In this document: one piece after another, positions 19,076-28,799 of the stretch
How positions within the stretch are numbered: position 1 is the stretch's first letter
How the letters are laid out: each line of letters opens with the position of its first letter
Assembly (NCBI GenBank): GCA_048594975.1
Contig: JBMDXQ010000035.1
Location: 43,445-107,444 of the forward strand
Source: JBMDXB01 sp048594975
GTDB lineage: Bacteria > Acidobacteriota > Vicinamibacteria > Vicinamibacterales > 2-12-FULL-66-21
Length of the DNA stretch: 64,000 nucleotides
Direction of reading: 5' to 3'
Notes under the pieces: model-generated
Database searches by the model: none
What the model was told of the DNA's origin: nothing
What the model saw: only the letters and a program-made list of their open reading frames with translations
Translations under genes and position numbers: made by a program

Positions 19076-19603
19076 ATGCAAAGGCAGTTCGGTCGGGCGT
19101 TCGTCGTCACCATCATCATGGCGGCCTGCGTGCCCTCGGTGATGCGGGCGGCGCGCTCAGGCGCCGTCGCCGCGGATTGCGAGGAGCAGGCGGCCGAGCC
19201 GCAGAAGTCGCAGGCGGGGGGCGACCGCCGTCCCGAGCACAGCCGGGTGAAGTGGTGGGAAGACCCCGCGTGGCGCTCGGAACTGGGCATCACGGACAAG
19301 CAGTCCGGGAAGATCCGCGAGATCTTCGAAGTCGAAATGGTGAAGCTGCGGGCGATGCGCGAGGAGCTGAACCGACTCGAAGACAAGCTGGCGAAGATGG
19401 TCAAGGACGATCGATCCAGCCTGGCAGCCCTCACCGAGAAGTGGGACCGGGTCGGGACGCTGCTGGCGGAGATGTACAAGACGCGGCAGCTGATGATCTA
19501 CCGCATCGACCGGGAACTGACCCCCGAGCAGCGCGTCAAGCTGCAGGCAATGTACGACCGGCTCCAGGCGGAGCGCCGCCAGGAGGCGGACCGCCGTCGT
19601 TGA
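19076..19603 (+). CDS. periplasmic Spy/CpxP-like protein with LTPEQ motif
   Basis: 175 residues, with an N-terminal export signal (about 1-25). The mature protein is almost wholly helical and charged. It contains GITDKQSGKIREIFEVEM in the first half and ELTPEQRVKLQAMYDRLQ at the end, the two-copy arrangement of the Spy/CpxP/heavy-metal-resistance fold, in which LTxxQ-type motifs mark the ends of a helical hairpin. Such proteins act as periplasmic chaperones or metal/envelope-stress sensors. It stands directly before the efflux cluster and may report envelope stress or be co-regulated with it. A WW pair precedes the first helix. Confidence 0.75.
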   Translation: MQRQFGRAFVVTIIMAACVPSVMRAARSGAVAADCEEQAAEPQKSQAGGDRRPEHSRVKWWEDPAWRSELGITDKQSGKIREIFEVEMVKLRAMREELNRLEDKLAKMVKDDRSSLAALTEKWDRVGTLLAEMYKTRQLMIYRIDRELTPEQRVKLQAMYDRLQAERRQEADRRR

Positions 19604-19661
19604 CGTTCTCTTCATGTCTCGGGCTCTTTCGAGCGCTGTATACATCCCTGGAGGCACTCTC

Positions 19662-21287
19662 GTGAGCAGGACCATTCGCATGCTGGCCACGGCGGTGGCG
19701 ATCGGCACGGCTGCGCCCGCGTCGGCGCAGGACACCGACCGCGTCAAGGAGCTGATTCAGCAGGCGCTCGCGTCGCAGGGCCAGCCGGCGCAGGGCCAGC
19801 CGGCGCAGCCCGCGCCGGTGCCCGGGCTCACCGAGCCCGCGGGATCGGTCGTCAACCTGACGGAGGAAGAGGCGGTCAAGCGCGCGGCCGAGCGCAATCT
19901 CAACATCGCGTCGGAGCGCCTGACCCCGCAGACGTGGGATTTCTCGCTGGCGGCCGCGTACGCCTTCTACCGGCCGACCGTGACGTCGATGGTGCGAACG
20001 CAGTCGGCCACGCAGCTGCCGAACACGATCTTCGAAGGTGGCACGAAGGTCGACAGCGACACGAACAACTGGAACGGCGGCATCCAGCAGCAGGTGCGAT
20101 GGGGCGGCGGGGCGTTCAACGTCAACTTCAACAACAGCCGCAATTACTCGACGGGCACGAACACCGCGTTCAACCCGTCGTTCAATACCGGCCTCACGGC
20201 CAGTTACCTGCAGCCGCTGCTCCGGAATCGCAAGATCGACAACAACCGCGCCACGCTGCTGACGACCGAGATCAGCCAGGACATATCCGAGATCAACCTG
20301 ACCGGGACGATGCTGAGCATTCTCGCCGAGACCCGCAAAGCCTACTGGGAACTCGTCTACAGCTACCAGGCGGTCGAGGCAGCGCAGGGCGCGCTGGAGC
20401 TGGCGGCGAAGCTCGTCGCCGACAACCGCTCGCGCGTCGAGATCGGCACGATGGCGCCGATCGACGTCGTCCAGGCACAGGCGGAGGAGGCCACGCGGCG
20501 GCAGCAGCTCGTGACGGCGCAGGCCACGCTGCGGAACAACGAGCTCGCGCTCAAGAGCCTCATCGTCGGCGGCACCGACGACGATCTGTGGCGCGCGACC
20601 ATCACCCCGGTTGACCGGCCGACGGCCACGGCCGTACCGGTGGATCTCGAATCGGCCCTCCGCACCGCGCTCAGCCGGCGCACCGATCTGGCGGCCGCCC
20701 GCCGCAACATCGACTCGGCGAACATCACCATCAATTCGCTGGAGAATCAGACGAAACCGCAGCTGGATCTCCAGGCGACGTATCAGCTCGCCGGTCGCGG
20801 AGGTGTCTTCAACCGTCGCAGCATCCTTGACCCGACGGTCACCGATACCTTCCCCGGCGGCTACCTCGATGCGCTCAGGAACATCGGTAACCTCGATGCG
20901 CCCACCTGGAGCCTGCAGTTCAACTTCAGCTATCCGCTCGGGACGAGTGCGGCGGAAGCCAACGTGGCGCGCAGCAGGCTGCAGCTCCAGCAGAGCCTCG
21001 GCCAGATCAAGACGCTCGAGCTGCAGATCGCCACCGAGGTGACGAGTGCGGCGCTGGCCGTGCGCAACAACCTCGAATCGATGCAGGCGGCGGCGGCCGC
21101 GCGCGAGCTGTCGGCACGGCGCGAAGAGGCGGCGCGCAGCAAGTTCGAAGTCGGCATGGCGACGAACTTCGAGGTCGTGCAGGCGCAGCGCGACCTGTTC
21201 GAGGCGCGCATCCGCGAGCTGCGGGAGCAGCTCAACTACCAGCGCGCGCTAATCGACTTCGAGCGTGTGCAGGTCTCGTCGCGCTAG
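19662..21287 (+). CDS. TolC-family outer membrane efflux protein
   Basis: About 541 residues from GTG 19662, chosen because GGAGG lies eight bases upstream and the signal peptide MSRTIRMLATAVAIGTAAPA (GTG start read as Met) follows at once. The mature protein has the two long repeated helical regions of outer membrane efflux proteins, with AILAETRKAYWELVYSYQAV and RSRLQLQQSLGQIKTLELQI, and intervening beta segments. It forms the trimeric outer membrane duct for tripartite pumps. As the only TolC-type gene in the cluster it probably serves both the RND pump and the MacAB-like system that follow. Confidence 0.88.
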   Translation: MSRTIRMLATAVAIGTAAPASAQDTDRVKELIQQALASQGQPAQGQPAQPAPVPGLTEPAGSVVNLTEEEAVKRAAERNLNIASERLTPQTWDFSLAAAYAFYRPTVTSMVRTQSATQLPNTIFEGGTKVDSDTNNWNGGIQQQVRWGGGAFNVNFNNSRNYSTGTNTAFNPSFNTGLTASYLQPLLRNRKIDNNRATLLTTEISQDISEINLTGTMLSILAETRKAYWELVYSYQAVEAAQGALELAAKLVADNRSRVEIGTMAPIDVVQAQAEEATRRQQLVTAQATLRNNELALKSLIVGGTDDDLWRATITPVDRPTATAVPVDLESALRTALSRRTDLAAARRNIDSANITINSLENQTKPQLDLQATYQLAGRGGVFNRRSILDPTVTDTFPGGYLDALRNIGNLDAPTWSLQFNFSYPLGTSAAEANVARSRLQLQQSLGQIKTLELQIATEVTSAALAVRNNLESMQAAAAARELSARREEAARSKFEVGMATNFEVVQAQRDLFEARIRELREQLNYQRALIDFERVQVSSR

Positions 21288-21348
21288 GGCGCGGCAAACT
21301 CCCGCGCCCAACGGCCAGCCTCCAAGGCGACCGAAGGTGGGACGTGAC

Positions 21349-21414
21349 CGTTGGGAATCGCGGCGTTCGGGCGGTGCGCGATTGGGGGTTGGAGACTGGG
21401 CGTTGGGAATTGAC
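21349..21414. repeat. phrase-like repeat of GTTGGGAAT words ending in TTGAC
   Basis: Words such as GTTGGGAATCG, GCGATTGGGGGTTGG and GGCGTTGGGAATTGAC follow each other in the gap before the RND adaptor gene. The right end TTGAC is the same as in the GCATTC-type elements at 6332-6557 and 31140-31233. No coding potential is evident. Confidence 0.5.
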
Positions 21415-21435
21415 GGTACGCAGTAACAGGGTCCC

Positions 21436-22800
21436 ATGCGAAAAGTGGTGATTATCGCGATCGTTGCGGCCAGCCTCGCCGCCGGCGGCTTCGTGCTGTA
21501 CACCCGCGACGGCGACGGCGCCTCTGGCGCGCAGGAGTCCGCGCCGTCGGGCGGCCGCGGCGGGGCCGGCGGCCGGGGCATGGGCGCCCGCCCGCCGATG
21601 CCCGTGGAGTTCAACACGGTCACGCGCGCGCCGGTCAAGGAGTACGTGCTGGTCGTCGGCAACCTCATTGGCGCGGCCACCGTCGAGGTGGTCCCGCGCG
21701 TCAACGGCCGACTGCAGGCGGTGCTCGTCAAGCTGGGCGACCCCGTACGGCGCGGCCAGCGGCTCGCGAAGGTCGAGGACAGCGAGATCCAGGAACAGGT
21801 GCGGCAGGCGCAGGCCTCGCACGAAGTGGCGCGCGCCACGATTCGTCAGCGCGAAGCCGACCTGACGCTGGCGCAGTCCAACCTCGAGCGCAACAAGAAC
21901 CTGCTCGACCGGCAGCTGCTGCCGCAGCAGACCTACGACGACACGGAAGCGCGCTACCAGGCGGCGGTGGCGCAGGTCGATCTCGCCAAGGCGCAGTTCG
22001 AGCAGACGAAGTCGCGGCTCGAGGAACTGAGGATCAACCTCGCCAACACCAACATCCTCTCCCCCGTCGACGGGTTCGTCGGCAAGCGCATGCTCGATCC
22101 CGGCGCCTTCGTCGGTCCCAACGCCCCGGTCGTCTCGGTGGTCGACATCCGCACCGTGCGGCTCGTCGCCAACCTGGTCGAGAAGGACGTGAAGCGGGTC
22201 ACCGCCGGCACGCCGGCGGAAGTGGAGGTGGATGCGTTCCCGGGCGAGAAGTTCGCCGGCAAGGTGAGCCGCGTCGCACCGGTGTTCGACCCGGCGACCC
22301 GCACGGCGGAGATGGAGATCGAGGTGTCGAACTCCGGGTTCCGGCTGAAGCCGGGGATGTACGCGCGCGTACAGCTGACCGTGGAGACGAAGCCTGACGC
22401 GCTGACCGTGCCGCGCAACGCCGTGGTCGTCGATCCCGACGGCAAACAGGGCGTGTTCGTCGCCGTCGCCGGCGCCGGCCGCCAGGGCGGCAGCGGCGGG
22501 GCGCGCGGCCAGGGCGGCGAGGCGCGCGGCCCGAACCCGCAGCCGCGCTCGTCGACGGCCGGAGCGCAAGGCGGCGAGCCGACACTGATCGCGAAGTTCG
22601 TGCCCGTCGAAACCGGGATCCGCGACAACGAGCGCATCGAGATCGTGGCCGGGCTCAACGACGGGGCTCGCGTCATCACCACGGGCGCCGGCGCGCTCAA
22701 GGACGGCGACCGCATCGTCGCCGCCACCCCGGAGGGCGGCCGCCGCGGCCGCGCCGACGCCGCGCCCGCGCGCAACAGCAACCAGGGAGCCACCCGATGA
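21436..22800 (+). CDS. RND efflux periplasmic adaptor (membrane fusion protein)
   Basis: 454 residues. An N-terminal membrane/signal segment (1-20) leads to a Gly/Arg-rich linker. The lipoyl-type hairpin domain is split by helices: VEVVPRVNGRLQAVLVKLGD before and NILSPVDGFVGKRMLDPGA after the coiled coil (about 115-200). A beta-barrel (about 235-330) holds VSRVAPVFDPATRTAEMEIE. The membrane-proximal domain near the C-terminus contains ETGIRDNERIEIVAGLNDG and is interrupted by a Gly/Arg/Gln-rich insert (about 340-375). It links the RND pump to the TolC-type duct. Its stop overlaps the pump gene by four bases. Confidence 0.9.
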   Translation: MRKVVIIAIVAASLAAGGFVLYTRDGDGASGAQESAPSGGRGGAGGRGMGARPPMPVEFNTVTRAPVKEYVLVVGNLIGAATVEVVPRVNGRLQAVLVKLGDPVRRGQRLAKVEDSEIQEQVRQAQASHEVARATIRQREADLTLAQSNLERNKNLLDRQLLPQQTYDDTEARYQAAVAQVDLAKAQFEQTKSRLEELRINLANTNILSPVDGFVGKRMLDPGAFVGPNAPVVSVVDIRTVRLVANLVEKDVKRVTAGTPAEVEVDAFPGEKFAGKVSRVAPVFDPATRTAEMEIEVSNSGFRLKPGMYARVQLTVETKPDALTVPRNAVVVDPDGKQGVFVAVAGAGRQGGSGGARGQGGEARGPNPQPRSSTAGAQGGEPTLIAKFVPVETGIRDNERIEIVAGLNDGARVITTGAGALKDGDRIVAATPEGGRRGRADAAPARNSNQGATR

Positions 22801-25800
22801 GCATTCCGCGCCTCGCCATCCACCGGCCCGTCACGATGTTCATGCTCTCGGGCGTGGTGATCCTGCTCGGCCTCATGTCGCTGTGGCGCCTCCCGGTGGA
22901 CCTGATGCCCGACGTCACGTATCCGAGCATCACGGTCCGCACCAGCTACTCGGGCGTGGGCCCGCTGGAGATCGAGGAGCTGATCACGCGGCCGATCGAG
23001 CAGGCGATGGCGGCCGTGTCCGGCCTCGAGCGGCTCGAATCGACCTCCTCCGAGGGGCAGAGCCGCGTCACCCTGAACTTCGCCTGGGGCACCGACCTGA
23101 ACGAGGCGGCCGATGACGTGCGCAACCGGCTGGACCGCGTGCGCGGGCGGCTGCCGGAGGATGCGGACCCGCCGGTGATGTTCAAGTTCGACGCGAGCGC
23201 GATGCCAATCATGGGCATCGGCGTCGAGGGGGATTACGACCGCGTGACCCTGCGCGAGATGGCGGAAAACGACCTCTCGCCGCGCCTCGAGCGCGTACCC
23301 GGCGTCGCCTCGGTCAGCGTCGAAGGCGGCCTGCGCCGGCAGATTCACGTCGGGCTGTCGAGGGAGAAGATCACCGCGCTGCAGCTGCCGGTGGACCGGA
23401 TCGTCAACCTGCTGCGCGTCGAGAACCAGAACATCCCGCTCGGCGAGATCGACGAAGGCGACACGACCTATCTCGTGCGCAGCCAGGGCCAGTTCGAGAA
23501 CCTCGACGAGATCCGCAACCTCGTGGTGATGACCCGCGAGGGCGTGCCCGTCTACATGAGGGACATCGCCGAGGTGACGGACTCGACGGAGGACCTGCGC
23601 TCCTTCACGCGGATCAACGGCCGGCCGGGCGTGCGGATGCGCATCGTGAAGCAGTCCGGCGAGAACACCGTGGCGATCGCCGACGCGGTGACCGAGGAGA
23701 TCGCCCGGATCAACCGCGAGGTCCGGGGCGTTCGGCTGACCAAGCTGGACGACAGTTCGGTGTTCATCCGCCGGTCGATCGCGGCCGTGCAGGAGGCGGC
23801 GCTGCTCGGCGCGGTGCTGGTCATCGCGATCATCTTCATCTTCCTGCGCAACGTCCGCTCGACGGTGATCATCTGCACGTCGATCCCGATTTCGATCATC
23901 GGCACGTTCGCCCTGCTCTACTTCGCCGGGTTCACGCTCAACACGATGACCTTCGGCGGCCTGGCGCTCGGCGTCGGCATGATCGTCGATGCCTCCATCG
24001 TCGTGCTCGAGAACACCTTCCGGCACATGGAGAAGGGCAAGGACCGCATGCAGGCGGCCATCGACGGCAGCGAGGAGGTGTGGTCGGCGATCCTCGCCTC
24101 GACACTGACGCACGTCGCCGTGTTCGTGCCGCTGCTCTTCCTCACCGGCGTCTCGAGCATCCTGTTCAAGCAGCTCGCCTACGTCGTGATGTTCTCGCTG
24201 TCGATGTCGCTGTTCGTCGCGGTGACGATCGTGCCGGTGCTGTGCTCGCGCCTGCTGAAGCTGCCGGAGGGCGCCGAGCGGCACGCGGCCTGGCGCGCGG
24301 CGGCCATGGCCGGCGACGAGGCCGGCGGCGCGCAGGCGGCCGGGTCGCGCCAGGGCGTCCTGGGCAAGCTGTACGACGCCAGCGAGCGTTGGTTCGACCG
24401 GCTGGACGATACCTACCGCCGGATCCTGCACACCGCGCTGCATCATCGGCCGACCGTGATCGGACTCGGTACCGCGGCCGTCGTGCTCGCCGTGTTCCTG
24501 CTGCCGACGATCCCGTTCGAGCTGATGCCGCAGGCCGACGAGGGCGAGGTCCGGGTCACGGCGGAACTGCCGGTCGGCACCCGCATCGAGCGCGCCCAGG
24601 ACGTCGCGGTGCGCCTCGAGGGCCTGATCCGGGAGTACGTGCCGGAAACCGAGACGATCATCACCCAGGCGGGCGGCGGCGGGTTCATGGGTGGTTCCGC
24701 CAGCCGCACCAGCGCCCAGGTGCGCCTCGTGCCGAAGACCGAGCGCGATCGATCGAGCGAGGAGATCGCCCAGACGCTCAACCGCCAGCTCGGCGGCGTC
24801 GTTCCCGGCGTCATCATCCAGACGCGCGCCTCGGGCGGCAACTTCCAGATGAACCGGCTGCTCGGCGGCGGCGACGAAGGACGACTGGCGCTGGAAATCC
24901 GCGGCGACGACCTGGCGGAAGCGCGGCGGCTGTCGCTCGCGGCCAAGGAGCTGATGGATCGCGTTCCCGAAGTGCGCAACGCGCGCGTCGGCCGCGAAGA
25001 GGGCCGGCCCGAGCTCGCCATCCAGGTCGACCGGCCGAAGGCGGCAATCCTCGGGCTGACGGTGAGCGGCGTCGCCGAGAGCATCCGCACCAGCGTCGGT
25101 GGCACCCAGGCAGCATTCTTCCGCCAGCACGGCAACGAGTATCCGATCGTGGTGCGCCTGCGCGAGGAGGACCGCGAGCGCGTCGAGGACATCAACGACG
25201 TCCTGATCAGCAGCCCGCAGGGGCAGATCCTGCAGGCCAAGAACCTGCTCGCGCTCCGCAACCAGTCGGGGCCGACCGAGATCCAGCGCAAGAACCAGGA
25301 GCGCATCGTCCGCGTCACCGGCGAGCCGGAGGGCGTGGCCCTGAGCGACGCGCTGCATGCCGTCACCAGCCGCCTGCCCGAGATCAACGTGCCGCCCACC
25401 TTCTCGGTGGGCTTCGGCGCGGAGGCGGAGGAGCAGGCCGCCGCCTTCGCGCAGCTGCAGCTCATGCTGATCCTCGCCATCGTGCTGGTCTACGCGGTGA
25501 TGGCCTCGCAGTACGAGTCGCTGCGCGACCCCTTCATCATCATGTTCTCGGTGCCGCTGGCCGCCATCGGCGTCGTCCTGGCGCTGAAGCTGACCGGGAC
25601 GACGTTCAGCCTGCAGGCCTACATCGGCGTGATCATGCTGGCGGGCATCGTCGTAAGCAACGCGATCCTGCTCGTCGACTACACGAACGTCCTGCGCCGG
25701 CGCGATCACCTGCCGTTGCGTCAGGCGGTGGAGACCGCGGGGCGGACGCGGCTGCGGCCGATCATCATGACTTCGCTGACCACGATCCTGGGGCTCGTGC

Positions 25801-25973
25801 CGATGTCGCTCGCCATCGGCGAGGGCGCCGAGCTGCAGGCGCCGCTGGCCCGCGTCGTCATCGGCGGACTTACCGCCTCGACCCTCATCACGCTGGTGTT
25901 CGTGCCGACGGTCTACACCATTTTCGAGGAAGGCTGGAAGGGACTGCGGTCGGGATTGCCGAAGCACTCATAG
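22797..25973 (+). CDS. RND-family efflux permease (AcrB/HAE1 type)
   Basis: 1058 residues, the usual AcrB-type length, with the two-fold repeat of membrane helices and large periplasmic loops. The start MSIPRLAIHRPVTMFMLSG is the typical first helix. Family stretches include VDLMPDVTYPSITVRTSYSG, the helix-4 sequence FGGLALGVGMIVDASIVVLE with the proton-relay Asp, and in the second half VYAVMASQYESLRDPFIIMF and GVIMLAGIVVSNAILLVDYT. It exports drugs, lipids or other small molecules using proton influx. It overlaps the adaptor gene (ATGA) and is followed four bases later by a second adaptor. Confidence 0.93.
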   Translation: MSIPRLAIHRPVTMFMLSGVVILLGLMSLWRLPVDLMPDVTYPSITVRTSYSGVGPLEIEELITRPIEQAMAAVSGLERLESTSSEGQSRVTLNFAWGTDLNEAADDVRNRLDRVRGRLPEDADPPVMFKFDASAMPIMGIGVEGDYDRVTLREMAENDLSPRLERVPGVASVSVEGGLRRQIHVGLSREKITALQLPVDRIVNLLRVENQNIPLGEIDEGDTTYLVRSQGQFENLDEIRNLVVMTREGVPVYMRDIAEVTDSTEDLRSFTRINGRPGVRMRIVKQSGENTVAIADAVTEEIARINREVRGVRLTKLDDSSVFIRRSIAAVQEAALLGAVLVIAIIFIFLRNVRSTVIICTSIPISIIGTFALLYFAGFTLNTMTFGGLALGVGMIVDASIVVLENTFRHMEKGKDRMQAAIDGSEEVWSAILASTLTHVAVFVPLLFLTGVSSILFKQLAYVVMFSLSMSLFVAVTIVPVLCSRLLKLPEGAERHAAWRAAAMAGDEAGGAQAAGSRQGVLGKLYDASERWFDRLDDTYRRILHTALHHRPTVIGLGTAAVVLAVFLLPTIPFELMPQADEGEVRVTAELPVGTRIERAQDVAVRLEGLIREYVPETETIITQAGGGGFMGGSASRTSAQVRLVPKTERDRSSEEIAQTLNRQLGGVVPGVIIQTRASGGNFQMNRLLGGGDEGRLALEIRGDDLAEARRLSLAAKELMDRVPEVRNARVGREEGRPELAIQVDRPKAAILGLTVSGVAESIRTSVGGTQAAFFRQHGNEYPIVVRLREEDRERVEDINDVLISSPQGQILQAKNLLALRNQSGPTEIQRKNQERIVRVTGEPEGVALSDALHAVTSRLPEINVPPTFSVGFGAEAEEQAAAFAQLQLMLILAIVLVYAVMASQYESLRDPFIIMFSVPLAAIGVVLALKLTGTTFSLQAYIGVIMLAGIVVSNAILLVDYTNVLRRRDHLPLRQAVETAGRTRLRPIIMTSLTTILGLVPMSLAIGEGAELQAPLARVVIGGLTASTLITLVFVPTVYTIFEEGWKGLRSGLPKHS

Positions 25974-25977
25974 CGTC

Positions 25978-27963
25978 ATGAAGAAGCTCATCATCATCAT
26001 CGTCGTCCTGGTGGCGGTCGGCGTCGGCGCGGGCGCCTACTACCTGCGCCGTGGCGGACCGGAACCGAAGGTCGACACGCTGCAGGTGACGCGCGGCGAC
26101 ATCGCCGACGTCGTCCTGTCCACCGGCACGCTGCAGGCCGTGACCACCGTGAACGTCGGCACGCAGGTGTCCGGCATGGTCCAGGAGCTGTACGCCGACT
26201 TCAACTCGATCGTGAAGAAGGGCCAGGTCATCGCGCGCCTCGACCCCTCGCTGATCCAGACGGCGATCGAGCAACGCCGGGCCAGCGTCACGCGCGCTGA
26301 AGCGGAGATCGAGCGCCTCAAGGTCAATCTCGCCGACGCGCAGCGAAAACTCCAGCAGGCGAAGGGACTGTGGGACAAGCAGCTCATCCCGCGCGACCAG
26401 CTCGAGACCGCGGAGATGAACGTGAAGACGCTGGAGGTCCAGATCAAGTCCTCCGACGCGGGCCTCGTGCAGGCGAAGGCGGACCTGAACACGCAGGAAG
26501 TCAACCTGAATCACACCGTCATCCAGTCGCCGATCGACGGCATCGTCATCTCGCGCGAGGTCGAGGTGGGCCGGACCGTCCAGTCGAGCATGAACGCGCC
26601 CACGCTGTTCATCATTGCGGGCGACCTGTCGAAGATGCAGGTGGTCGCGAACATCGACGAAGCGGACGTCGGCCGGATGCGGCAGGGGCAGCCGGTCGCC
26701 TTCCGCGTCGACGCGTTTCCGAACGACACGTTCCGTGGAGCGGTCGAGCAGGTCCGGCTCCAGCCGACGACCGTCCAGAACGTCGTGACCTACTCGACCG
26801 TGATCGCCGTGCCGAACCCGGATCTCAAGCTGAAGCCCGGGATGACGGCGAACGTGACGGTCGAGATCGCGCGGCGTTCGAACGTGCTGCGCGTGCCGGC
26901 GGCGGCGCTGCGCTTCCGGCCGACGGCGGATCACTTCGCGGCGCTGAACCTCCCCGAACCGCCGGAGCTCGCAAACCGCGGCAGCTTCGCGCGCGGCGGG
27001 CGCGAGGGGCGGCGCGGCGAGTCGCCCGCAGGCGGGGCGACGGCCCCCACGGCCACGCCGGCCGAAGCGCCGCGCCCGGGCGCGCCCGCACAACAGACCG
27101 CCACCCAGCCGCAGGGGCAGCCAGCGCGCAGCCAGCGCGCGCCGATGACAGGCTCCGGGGCACCGCCACGCGAGTCCAGGAGCGAAGCGGCGTCACGCGG
27201 CGGCGGCGACGCCACGGCGTCGAGCGTCCCGGGAGGAGGCCGCGGCGAGGGGCCAGGTGTCGGACCATCGGCAGGACGGGCCGAAGGGGGTGGACGGCGC
27301 GGTGTCGACCGGAACATGACGCCTGAAGAGCGTCGCAAGCGGTTGGAAGAGCGGCTGGCCCGGATGACGCCGGAAGAGCGCGAGCGCTGGGAGCAGCGGA
27401 TGCGTGAAGGTGGCTTCGAGCGCCGCGCCAACGAAGCCGGAGCGCCCGGGGGCACGGAGACCGGCGCCGGCGGACGCGGTGCTGGACCGGGCCAGGCGGC
27501 GGCGACCCGGGAAGGCGGCGGCCGCGGCCAAGGGCCGGGAGATCAGACGGCGAGCCGGCGATCCGGCACCGAAAGCGGTCGATGGGATGCGCGCCAGGGC
27601 ATCACGGCACGTGCTGCCGGCGGCTCGTCGATCAACAGCGGCGCGACCACGATCGACGCGCTCTTCGCGCCTCTCGTCATCCCCGAGCGGCCGGCCATGG
27701 TGTGGCTCTGGGCTGACAGGCAGCTGAAGCCGGTGCGCATCCGATACGGCATCTCCGACGGCACGTGGAACGAGGTGGTCGAAGGCGACCTGAAGGAGGG
27801 CCAGGAGGTCGTCACCAACATCACGACGGGCACCGAGCAGCGGACGACCGCGGGCCAGGGCGGCAGCCAGAACCCGTTGATGGGGCCGCAGCGCGGCCGC
27901 GGCGGGCCGGGCGGATTCCCCGGCGGCGGTGGGGGCGGCGGCGGACGCGGCGGCGGGCGTTAG
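25978..27963 (+). CDS. macA: MacA-like periplasmic adaptor with long low-complexity insert
   Basis: 661 residues, against about 370-400 for MacA. The N-terminal membrane anchor is MKKLIIIIVVLVAVGVGAGA. Lipoyl halves (LQAVTTVNVGTQVSGMVQEL and VIQSPIDGIVISREVEVG) flank a coiled coil, and the barrel ends near ARRSNVLRVPAAALRFRPT (about residue 310). Then comes roughly 240 residues rich in Gly, Arg, Pro and Ala, including the near-repeat MTPEERRKRLEERLARMTPE. The membrane-proximal domain resumes at about residue 560 (VIPERPAMVWLWADRQLKPV) and the protein ends in a Gly/Arg tail. It should couple the ABC subunits that follow to the TolC-type protein. Confidence 0.85.
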   Translation: MKKLIIIIVVLVAVGVGAGAYYLRRGGPEPKVDTLQVTRGDIADVVLSTGTLQAVTTVNVGTQVSGMVQELYADFNSIVKKGQVIARLDPSLIQTAIEQRRASVTRAEAEIERLKVNLADAQRKLQQAKGLWDKQLIPRDQLETAEMNVKTLEVQIKSSDAGLVQAKADLNTQEVNLNHTVIQSPIDGIVISREVEVGRTVQSSMNAPTLFIIAGDLSKMQVVANIDEADVGRMRQGQPVAFRVDAFPNDTFRGAVEQVRLQPTTVQNVVTYSTVIAVPNPDLKLKPGMTANVTVEIARRSNVLRVPAAALRFRPTADHFAALNLPEPPELANRGSFARGGREGRRGESPAGGATAPTATPAEAPRPGAPAQQTATQPQGQPARSQRAPMTGSGAPPRESRSEAASRGGGDATASSVPGGGRGEGPGVGPSAGRAEGGGRRGVDRNMTPEERRKRLEERLARMTPEERERWEQRMREGGFERRANEAGAPGGTETGAGGRGAGPGQAAATREGGGRGQGPGDQTASRRSGTESGRWDARQGITARAAGGSSINSGATTIDALFAPLVIPERPAMVWLWADRQLKPVRIRYGISDGTWNEVVEGDLKEGQEVVTNITTGTEQRTTAGQGGSQNPLMGPQRGRGGPGGFPGGGGGGGGRGGGR

Positions 27964-27980
27964 ATCACGGGGCGCATCGC

Positions 27981-28790
<810 letters not shown>

Positions 28791-28799
28791 GAGACGCCC

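Noticed and set aside
21954..25967. Very long open frame (over 1300 codons) on the minus strand opposite the RND genes
   Set aside because: It is the antisense shadow of strongly conserved RND adaptor and pump genes and is rich in His/Asp/Arg, typical of GC-rich shadows.
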